Source: Hyphomicrobium sp. (lineage in GTDB: Bacteria > Pseudomonadota > Alphaproteobacteria > Rhizobiales > Hyphomicrobiaceae). Taken from it: a DNA stretch of 64,000 nt. The notes under the pieces were generated by a model. It searched no databases and had not been told where the DNA came from. It saw only the letters and a list, made by a program, of their open reading frames with translations. A program made the position numbers and the translations under genes. Below are positions 36,601 to 42,838 of the stretch, in pieces. The stretch's first letter is position 1. The number at the start of each line of letters is the position of its first letter. The stretch is taken from NCBI GenBank assembly GCA_030148725.1, contig JASBSU010000041.1, positions 1 to 64,000 of the forward strand, given 5' to 3'.

Positions 36601-36751
36601 TCACCATCGTCTTGATGGTGAAGGCGGGATCCTCTTCGCGGCCGAGATTGAGATAGGAGAACAGGCCAGCGAGTGAAAACACCAGCATGAAATAGGTGAC
36701 AAGCGATCGATGCGCGAGCGCCCATTCGGAGAGGTTGAACTTCTTGTCCAT
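33644..36751 (-). CDS. RND efflux permease, TriC/MexK-like
   Basis: A 1035-residue inner-membrane RND pump. Seen: N-terminal SEWALAHRSLVTYFMLVFSLAG, the periplasmic PGASAEETARQITDRIEKKLEEL, the TM-4 region LLVDDAMIAVEMMVAR with the proton-relay Asp pair, and the C-terminal LVGILIRNSVILVVQIEQL. The start overlaps the stop of the adaptor gene by one base. The two adaptor genes upstream match the layout of TriABC of Pseudomonas aeruginosa, where two adaptors serve one pump. No outer-membrane channel is encoded beside it. Confidence 0.94.
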   Translation of the reverse strand: MDKKFNLSEWALAHRSLVTYFMLVFSLAGLFSYLNLGREEDPAFTIKTMVIVAQWPGASAEETARQITDRIEKKLEELESLDFTRSITTPGETTIFVNLRDSTKAQDVAPTWVLIRNMIGDIQGQFPSGVVGPFFNDRFGDVYGNIYAFTSDGLTQRQLRDYVEQVRAKVLTVPNVGKVDIVGAQNEVVFLEFSPRKLAAYGLNQQAIVTALQQQNAIVPSGVIEAGTERISLRVTGQFSSESDLQAVNLRINDRFFRLSDVATIRRGYADPPSALFRYNGEPAIGLAIGMRPKANLLKFGEALHEEMQRITGELPVGINVHLVSDQPLIVEEAVSGFTRALFEAVAIVLIVSFVSLGARAGMVVALSIPLVLAITFMVMEYSGITLQRISLGALIIALGLLVDDAMIAVEMMVARLEIGDPLEKAASYVYTSTAFPMLTGTLVTVAGFIPIAFNGSAAGEFTYTLFVVLAVSLLVSWVVAVLFTPLLGVWLLPASMHKHHDKPGRLSSIFSAFLLFCMRHRWLTIAATLSMFVASIVGMGFVQQQFFPSSDRVELVVDWNLPQNASILETKAQVVRFEKEALTGDPDVVRWSSYIGQGALRFVLSFDVQPPHPSFGQTVIVTKDLEARGRLKKRLETYVKREFPGTDANVKLLDIGPPVGRPVQYRISGPDVATVRTLSRDLATIVGNDPHIGDVIYDWNEPARVVKVNVLQDKARLLGITSQDIASTLNSIVGGNVITQIRDGIYLINVTARAEGAERGSIETLQNLQLAGPSNVQSVPLAAVATFEYVQEQPIIWRRSRLPTVTVKAGIVGDSQPATVVAALTPAVDQFKSKLPAGYDVVIGGAVEESAKGQGPIIAVVPLMAFVMATILMVQLQSFQRLFLVVAVAPLGLIGVVAALLPSGAPMGFVATLGVLALVGILIRNSVILVVQIEQLRSEGVPAWQAVAEATEHRMRPILLTAAAASLALIPISREVFWGPMAYAMMGGIIVGTLLTLLFLPALYVAWFRIKAPEGSSEHTHGDALGNAPALPHA

Positions 36752-37851
36752 CAGCGGCCGGCTCCTTCGTCGATCCGGACGCGCTCGCCGGGGTTCAAGC
36801 TGTTGGTGCCGGCGGTGACGACGCGCATTCCCGGCGTAAGAGCCCCGGCAACGAGGACCGAACCGTCACTATGGCCCACGACTTTCACCGGGACAGCCGA
36901 AACCGATCCGGTTCCGTCGACGATAAGAACGCGGGTTGGGCCATCGCGATCGACGAGTGCCGATGCAGGCAGGCGGACGTTGCTAGAACCTTCGCCGGCG
37001 GATTTGTTGCGCACCGTGACAGTCGTTCCCAGACGGAACGTCTCAGGCGGATCGGAAAGCGTGATCCGTGCGCGACGAGAGCGCGTGACGCTGTCGGCCT
37101 CGGGGGCAATTTCGCGGAGCACGCCCGCGGTGCGGATGCGCTCGTCGAGTTGGAGCGCGACCTCGAATGCTGCTCCTGGCGCGAGCGAAATGCTCGAAGC
37201 TTCCGGGATGTCGACGACGGCCTCGCGAACGTCGGGGCGTGCCACCGTGATAACGGGTTGGCCGACGCTGACGACCTGTCCCACTTCTGCGCCGATGGCG
37301 GTGACGATGCCATCGAAGTCGCTGCGCAACTCGGCGTACGAAAGCTGTTCCTCGGCTTTGGTGAGGTTGGACGTGGTTCGCGTCACCTCGGCCTGGGCCG
37401 AGATGCGCGCCTGCTCCGCTGCCTCGAAGATCGCCTGCGCCGTCACTTTGCGATCGCGAAGCTCGCGCTGGCGTTCTTCGACTGCCGAGGCATTCGTGAG
37501 TGTGGCTTGGGCGTTTGCGAGCGCGGCGCGCTGAGCGCGGGCTGCAAGCTCGAGTGCGGTCGGATCGAGTGCGGCGACGCGCTGGCCCTTGCGCACGACG
37601 TCACCGACCTCGACGTCACGCGCCACGATGCGGCCGAAGACGCGGAAGCTGAGGTCGGCACGATAACGGGGTTCAACAGTTCCCGCGAACGCGAAACCAT
37701 CGCTGCCTGCTCCGGGAATGACCATCGTCAGGACGGGGCGCGGCGGCGGCGCGGGACCATCCTTGGCCTCGCCACATGCGGTAAGCGCCAGTGGCGCCGC
37801 AATCGCCAGAGCAAGCGCGCATCTGCGCGTTCCGGACGTTCCGGAGATCAT
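36751..37851 (-). CDS. RND periplasmic adaptor lipoprotein (second of two)
   Basis: A 366-residue membrane-fusion protein with lipobox LTAC (ALAIAAPLALTACGE). The lipoyl halves are RIVARDVEVGDVVRKGQRVAAL and LRSDFDGIVTAIGAEVGQVVSV, separated by a helical hairpin of about 100 residues. Beta-barrel and membrane-proximal domains follow. It overlaps the upstream adaptor by 4 bases and the permease by 1, so the three are translationally coupled. Confidence 0.92.
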   Translation of the reverse strand: MISGTSGTRRCALALAIAAPLALTACGEAKDGPAPPPRPVLTMVIPGAGSDGFAFAGTVEPRYRADLSFRVFGRIVARDVEVGDVVRKGQRVAALDPTALELAARAQRAALANAQATLTNASAVEERQRELRDRKVTAQAIFEAAEQARISAQAEVTRTTSNLTKAEEQLSYAELRSDFDGIVTAIGAEVGQVVSVGQPVITVARPDVREAVVDIPEASSISLAPGAAFEVALQLDERIRTAGVLREIAPEADSVTRSRRARITLSDPPETFRLGTTVTVRNKSAGEGSSNVRLPASALVDRDGPTRVLIVDGTGSVSAVPVKVVGHSDGSVLVAGALTPGMRVVTAGTNSLNPGERVRIDEGAGR

Positions 37852-38939
37852 GATTGGGCTCCGTCGTTTATGGAGACGATCTGTCCGGGCCGCAGCATTT
37901 TGGCGCCCTCGGTGACGACGCGTTCGCCAGGCTCGAGCCCGCCATCGATGACGACCTTCTCGGTCTCGTAGGAGGCGATGGAGACGGGCTTCAGGGTGAC
38001 GGCGAGTGTCGCTGGATCCACGATCCAGACGGCGGGGCTATCGGTGGAACTGTCGAGCGCGCTGGCTGATAGAAGCACGACTTGGCGCGGAGCCAACCTC
38101 ACGCAGCCGAACGTGACGGAGCCGAGTGTGAAAGCTGGCGGCGGATCGGTGATCGACACCTTGACGCGGACGGTTCCGGAGGCGGTGTCGGTGCTGGGCG
38201 ATACCTCACGCACGACCCCCTTGGCCGTGATCTTCGGATCGGACACGAGTGACAGAGACACGACGTTGGATTCGGTCTTGTTCAGGAACGCTGCTTCATA
38301 GACGTGAAAGACGGCGTCGCGCGCGCCATCCTCTGCGAGCGAAAACATCGTCTGGGCTGCTTGGGCGACTTGACCGACTTCGGCGTTGCGGGCGGTGATG
38401 ATGCCTGGCGCGGCGGCGCGGAGCTCGGTGAAGGAGAGCGCGTCCTTCGTGCTGGCGAGCTGTGCGCGTGAGGCTTCGAGCGAGCCTTGTGCGGTACGCA
38501 GTGCTTCCTCAGCCTGATCGTAGTCCCGCTTCGTGGTGAAGCCGTCTTTGATCAAGGCCTTCTGGCGCTCGAAGGCTGCCTCGGTCTGGCGTACGCGCGC
38601 TTCGGACGAACGGACGGCGGCTTCCGCCGATACGACATCGGCGCGCTGTTCCGTCGGATCAATGCGCGCGAGGATCTTGTCGGGCGTGACGTGATCGCCG
38701 ACCTCGACGCTGCGTTCGGTGACGAGACCGGACACCCGGAAGGAGAGGTTGGTCTGCACCCGCGCCTTAACCTCGCCGGTGAGGCACGTTGAGGGGGTGT
38801 ACCCGACCTTGGAAACGACCTGCGTGCGCACGAATGGGGGTGACTTGGTCGACCCGACCTCGGTATCGCCGCACCCGGCCGCTGCTGTCGCCAAGGACAG
38901 AAACGTCAATAAAAGCAATTGGTTGTTTCTCGATGTCAT
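37848..38939 (-). CDS. RND periplasmic adaptor lipoprotein (first of two)
   Basis: A 363-residue membrane-fusion protein with a lipoprotein signal (LLLLTFLSLATAAAGCGD). The lipoyl halves are LVTERSVEVGDHVTPDKILARI and LRAAAPGIITARNAEVGQVAQA. The start at 38939 (MTSRN) was chosen because of the GGGGGTGG site 7-8 bases upstream; the longer frame begins with TTG inside that site. First gene of the three-gene pump operon, divergent from a TetR-family regulator with a palindrome between. Confidence 0.92.
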   Translation of the reverse strand: MTSRNNQLLLLTFLSLATAAAGCGDTEVGSTKSPPFVRTQVVSKVGYTPSTCLTGEVKARVQTNLSFRVSGLVTERSVEVGDHVTPDKILARIDPTEQRADVVSAEAAVRSSEARVRQTEAAFERQKALIKDGFTTKRDYDQAEEALRTAQGSLEASRAQLASTKDALSFTELRAAAPGIITARNAEVGQVAQAAQTMFSLAEDGARDAVFHVYEAAFLNKTESNVVSLSLVSDPKITAKGVVREVSPSTDTASGTVRVKVSITDPPPAFTLGSVTFGCVRLAPRQVVLLSASALDSSTDSPAVWIVDPATLAVTLKPVSIASYETEKVVIDGGLEPGERVVTEGAKMLRPGQIVSINDGAQS

Positions 38940-38987
38940 CGATCGCCACCCCCGCAAGCAGACCTAGATCGGTTATCGCCGTATTGC

Positions 38988-39005
38988 TGACTGACCGGTA
39001 AGTCA
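38988..39005. promoter_or_regulatory. TetR-type operator palindrome
   Basis: TGACTGACCGGTAAGTCA: TGACT and AGTCA flank the self-complementary ACCGGT, with only one mismatched pair in 18 bp. It lies between the divergent pump operon and the TetR-family gene, 48 bases from the adaptor start, a typical place for repression of both. Confidence 0.75.
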
Positions 39006-39086
39006 ATAATATGTTTAGTGCTGGCGTCCCGAATGGGCGATTGGACAGGGCGTCGCGGGCGCGGTGCTGAAAGGGATATCGAAAGA

Positions 39087-39707
39087 ATGACGGGAACGAC
39101 CAGGGCGCGGCGGAAGGCGGAAAGGCCCAGTGAGATCCTGGATGCTGCGTTCGAGGAGTTCACCCTGCACGGCTACGCCGCAACGCGGCTCGACGACGTC
39201 GCGGTACGGGCCGGCGTCACGAAGGGAACGATCTACGTCTACTTTACAAGCAAGGAGCAGGTGTTCGAGGCGCTCGTGCGCGACCGCGCCAAGGCTCAGC
39301 AGATCCTGCTCGCTCCGTTCTTCGAGGAGCAGGGTGAGCCGACGTTGGAATCGATCCGTGCCGATCTGCTCTTTCTTTTTCGCGCCTGCGCGAACGACAG
39401 GACCACGCAAGAGCTGCTGCGACTTCTGATATCTGAAGCGGTGCGCTTTCCAGCGCTCGTCGACGAGTATTTCGAAAGCGTCTTTGACGGCGTCCTCGCA
39501 AAGCTCCAGGAGCGGATGAAGCGGGCCGGCGAACTCGGCGTTATCCGCGAGGCCCCGGCGCTCGACTATCCCGAGCTCGTGATGTCGCCCGCGCTGTCCA
39601 TGCATATCTGCCGGCTGCTGTTCGCAGACCGCTGGCCACTCGACACGGAGCGGTTCATCGAGACTTCGGTCGATCTGCTTCTGAAGGGACTGCTGCCCGA
39701 AGAGTGA
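39087..39707 (+). CDS. TetR-family transcriptional regulator
   Basis: A 206-residue regulator. The N-terminal helix-turn-helix (about 12-58) reads ILDAAFEEFTLHGYAATRLDDVAVRAGV then TKGTIYVYFTSKEQVFEALV, the standard TetR core. The rest is the helical ligand-binding and dimer domain. The ATG at 39087 has AGGGA 10 bases upstream; the frame could extend to 39018 but that would place coding sequence next to the operator. It probably represses the divergent TriABC-like pump. Confidence 0.92.
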   Translation: MTGTTRARRKAERPSEILDAAFEEFTLHGYAATRLDDVAVRAGVTKGTIYVYFTSKEQVFEALVRDRAKAQQILLAPFFEEQGEPTLESIRADLLFLFRACANDRTTQELLRLLISEAVRFPALVDEYFESVFDGVLAKLQERMKRAGELGVIREAPALDYPELVMSPALSMHICRLLFADRWPLDTERFIETSVDLLLKGLLPEE

Positions 39708-39728
39708 TGCTGCCGCGCGCTGATTAGA

Positions 39729-40220
39729 TCAGCGGATGGACTGCTCGAGGGCGCGCGACTCCACCGTCGGCACGACTTTTCCAAACGCGATGATCTTCGT
39801 CTTGCTCTCACTCCAAGCCTGCGGAGGCTGGCGGTGCAGTCGTTCGCACATCGTTACTGATTTGCGGATTTGGTCATCGGGGACGAAATAGAAGTGCCCC
39901 GCCTTGCCGAGCACGCGGCCAAGATTGGTGAAGTATTCCTGGGCCACTTCGAGTGCGGCCTGATCGATGCAGTGGTCGGTCTGGTTGAAATCCTTCAGCG
40001 GGATGCGCGCATCGTCGAACATGGCGTGAGGCGTCGATGCGGCGGCGGATGAAGACACGAAGCGCGTGCCGACCACGAGCGTCAGTTCGTCGTCGGATGG
40101 TACGCCCGGATCGGTGAGTGGCCTCGCGGGCGCCGTCGATTGCGCCAGCCCATGAGGCATCCCGAACCCCATGAGGGCAATGAAGACTGCTGCAACGGCT
40201 GCAAGCTGTGGTTTCATCAT
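39729..40220 (-). CDS. Hypothetical exported protein (163 aa)
   Basis: A 163-residue protein with a signal peptide (AAVAAVFIALMGFGMPHGLAQS). The mature part has two cysteines (TDHCIDQAAL, TMCERLHR) and no known motifs. It is convergent with the TetR gene. The first two codons are both ATG, and either may be used. Function unknown. Confidence 0.6.
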   Translation of the reverse strand: MMKPQLAAVAAVFIALMGFGMPHGLAQSTAPARPLTDPGVPSDDELTLVVGTRFVSSSAAASTPHAMFDDARIPLKDFNQTDHCIDQAALEVAQEYFTNLGRVLGKAGHFYFVPDDQIRKSVTMCERLHRQPPQAWSESKTKIIAFGKVVPTVESRALEQSIR

Positions 40221-40438
40221 GGACGTCGAGCCCCATCAAGCGGCATGCGCACGCCGCGACTTGCGGTGTTGCATCGGACGAATGACCATAACATTATCAG
40301 AAAATGATCGAAAAGCAGGCGCGCGTGGCGATTGCGGAACGCTCGAATCCCGCTAGCCTAATAGACAAAGAAGAAACGACTGTGGGGGTCTCGTTCGGGA
40401 AGGGTCTGTAGACGAGAACTCGTACGCGGCGGTGTACC

Positions 40439-41458
40439 ATGAACGTAGCCCCTGCTCCGCGCCTTCAGGCCCTTTGCGCCTCCGCGTCAAGATGGGCGCG
40501 TCGCCTGTTGCTTCTGATGCCCGTATCAATGGGGCTGCATTCGGCAGCGGAAGCCAGAGACCTGGGCTCGCTTGAGGCGGTCATCCGAGACAGCGACCTC
40601 GTCATCCTTGCAGATGTGAAGCACGGCGTGCGCGAGCGCGTGGCGTTTTATTCCTCCGCAGGGCTGTTCGAAGCCATGGCGCGTGCGGGGGTCCGTCATG
40701 TCGCCATAGAGATGCCACGCGTGCTCGGGCGTCAGGCCATGGGCATAGAGACGGAAGAGGACATCGGGTTCTTCGCGGAGGATGTCATTCGCTCGGGCCG
40801 CTGGCATTTCGTCGATCCCGACCATGCCGAAGAGGATTCGCCGGTCACGCAATACCGTGTCGCTGAAGCGCTCGGTCGTCAGGTCCTTCTCGCCAAAAAG
40901 CTCGGCCTCAACCCGATCTTCTATGACTTCAACAATCCGCTCGGCGGGTTCAGAACGCAGAACGATCCCGTCTACCGATGCCTCGCGCAGCTCAGCCAGC
41001 GGGTCTGGTTCCGGTACGGTTTCGACGGCACGGTTACCAAGGCTCAACGTGACGCGGCGATCATGCGGGAACGGTTCAGCCACGACGATGAGCTTGCGGC
41101 TTACGTCGAGACCGAGGTGCGCGGCAAAGGTGGTGGCAAGGTCGTGATGGTGCCGGGCTACGCGCACGCCGTGCTTCCCGGTGGCTTGGTCGAGCGCATG
41201 GAAAATCGTCTGAACGTCAGGGCGACTGTCGTCGCGGTTCTGAAAGACGAGGCCGAAGATAAAGCCTTCCATTCGTTCCTATGGCAACAGGCGCGCATGC
41301 TGTCGATCGATCTCTCGCGCCCTCCCCAGTACTATTACACCATTGCCAATTCCGCGTTGCGTCGCGATGAGGCGCCGGGCCGCTACGTTGCGCTTGACGG
41401 CACTAACGAGCGCAACGTGCCGTCGGTCTGCTTTCAGTTCGCGCAGTACCTGCGCTGA
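40439..41458 (+). CDS. Exported ChaN/Tiki-like protein (tentative)
   Basis: A 339-residue protein with an N-terminal hydrophobic segment after an Arg pair (RRLLLLMPVSMGLHSAAEA). Early motifs DLVILADVKHGVRERV and GVRHVAIEMPRVLG recall the paired His/Glu signatures of the ChaN/EreA/TraB (Tiki) group of metal-dependent hydrolase or haem-binding proteins, but the first GExHG-type motif is altered to ADVKHG. A later VMVPGYAHAVLPGG holds another conserved-looking His. The assignment is by eye and weak; it could be an unrelated exported protein. It stands alone, with no clear operon. Confidence 0.5.
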   Translation: MNVAPAPRLQALCASASRWARRLLLLMPVSMGLHSAAEARDLGSLEAVIRDSDLVILADVKHGVRERVAFYSSAGLFEAMARAGVRHVAIEMPRVLGRQAMGIETEEDIGFFAEDVIRSGRWHFVDPDHAEEDSPVTQYRVAEALGRQVLLAKKLGLNPIFYDFNNPLGGFRTQNDPVYRCLAQLSQRVWFRYGFDGTVTKAQRDAAIMRERFSHDDELAAYVETEVRGKGGGKVVMVPGYAHAVLPGGLVERMENRLNVRATVVAVLKDEAEDKAFHSFLWQQARMLSIDLSRPPQYYYTIANSALRRDEAPGRYVALDGTNERNVPSVCFQFAQYLR

Positions 41459-41508
41459 ACGCTCGTGCCGTTACGACGACGACAAGGCCTCGCGAGCGCC
41501 GGCCCGCC

Positions 41509-42720
41509 TCAGGTGGACGCGTCGAGAAGATTGGGACCGCTGTCCCCGGCAGGCGCGCGGCTGATTGGACGGAGGAATTGAAGCACGTCGCGATCGGCCA
41601 TTAGCTCCACCTCGCGTTCCTTCGACTGAGCGGCGAGCGTTCTGACGTCCTTCGGCGAGAGACCGAAGAGGTCCTTGAAGGCTCGCGTGAACGCCGAGGG
41701 CTGGCTGAAGCCGAGCTTGAACGCCAGCTGGGAAATGCGCTGGGGTGGCTGCTGCGGGTCTACCATCACACGGAACGCGTAGTGCAGACGACGCTCGGTG
41801 ATGTAGGTGCTGACGCCGCCCAAAGGCTCGAACAGCCGATAGAGCGTCGATCGCGCGATGCCGAACTCGTCGATCAGAGCCTGCGGCGTCAATTCCGGAT
41901 CTTCAAGGCGCCGCTCGATCGCGGCTTTGAGAGACACGAGTGAGCCGATGCTGACGCCCGGGCTGCCTTCTACCTGCTGACGCGCTCGCGCCTCGAGACA
42001 GGAGGCGGCGAGCTGAATGATCGCGCTACTGATCGCGCGCGCATCGACCACCGTTACGCTCGCCCCCGTGGACAGCACCTCTTCCATCATGCCCCGCAGG
42101 ATCGCCGTCAGCGGGCCCTGCTCGCGCACGAAACAGTGCGCATCGTCGAGAAACGGAATTATCGCCTCGAGCCTGCGTCGAGAGATGGCTAGGCCGACGT
42201 TGTCGACCTCCGGGGCTTCGATCGTCACCTCCTGCGAGAGGTCGATGAACGCCATGTCGCCAGCCTCGACGCGTCGCAGGTGGCCGCCCGATTCCAAAGT
42301 GAAATGCCCGCGCGTGTAGCAGACCACGAGAATCTGGTCGTTGGCCCATTCGGCGATTGTCTTGATGGTGCGTCTTAGACGGCTGGCTCCTGTTCGCGCG
42401 CGCGATACGGTCACGTCGGGAAGCGCGAAGATTTCGGCTTTGGCAAAGAACGGGGCGGATCCAGCGGAGGGTGGCGGGACCTCAAGTTCGAAGATCGACT
42501 GCATCACCTTCTGAAAATACGCAGGGCTCTGCGGGTCGGTCGCGGGGAAATCAAAGCTGTAGCCGTCAATGTAAGCAACTTGCGTGTCGGGCTTCATGGG
42601 CATGTGCTCGTCATTGTACGGAATGATCATTGCGCCTTTGGCGAGGCCGCCCTTGCCGTGTGCGATGTCCACATACAGGGCGGACACGGTACGCGTTGTC
42701 CCATTTTTTTTACCCAGCAT
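41509..42720 (-). CDS. AraC-family transcriptional regulator
   Basis: A 403-residue regulator. The N-terminal two-thirds is an AraC-type ligand or oxidoreductase-regulator domain (HFTLESGGHLRRVEAGDMAFIDL). The C-terminal 100 residues form the double helix-turn-helix (LIDEFGIARSTLYRLFEPLGG and QLAFKLGFSQPSAFTRAFKDLFG). The N-terminal extension of about 100 residues is longer than usual and the exact start is uncertain. It is divergent from the autotransporter gene starting 119 bases away, its probable target. Confidence 0.88.
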   Translation of the reverse strand: MLGKKNGTTRTVSALYVDIAHGKGGLAKGAMIIPYNDEHMPMKPDTQVAYIDGYSFDFPATDPQSPAYFQKVMQSIFELEVPPPSAGSAPFFAKAEIFALPDVTVSRARTGASRLRRTIKTIAEWANDQILVVCYTRGHFTLESGGHLRRVEAGDMAFIDLSQEVTIEAPEVDNVGLAISRRRLEAIIPFLDDAHCFVREQGPLTAILRGMMEEVLSTGASVTVVDARAISSAIIQLAASCLEARARQQVEGSPGVSIGSLVSLKAAIERRLEDPELTPQALIDEFGIARSTLYRLFEPLGGVSTYITERRLHYAFRVMVDPQQPPQRISQLAFKLGFSQPSAFTRAFKDLFGLSPKDVRTLAAQSKEREVELMADRDVLQFLRPISRAPAGDSGPNLLDAST

Positions 42721-42838
42721 CCCAACCGTCCCCGTTAATCTTGAACGGCGTGCAGAGCCGTAGGAACAGTCCGCTCGGTGCTGGCGGAATCATCAGGGTC
42801 GCCCGCTCCGCTTTTTAAGGCCCGGGGGGGACCTCAGA

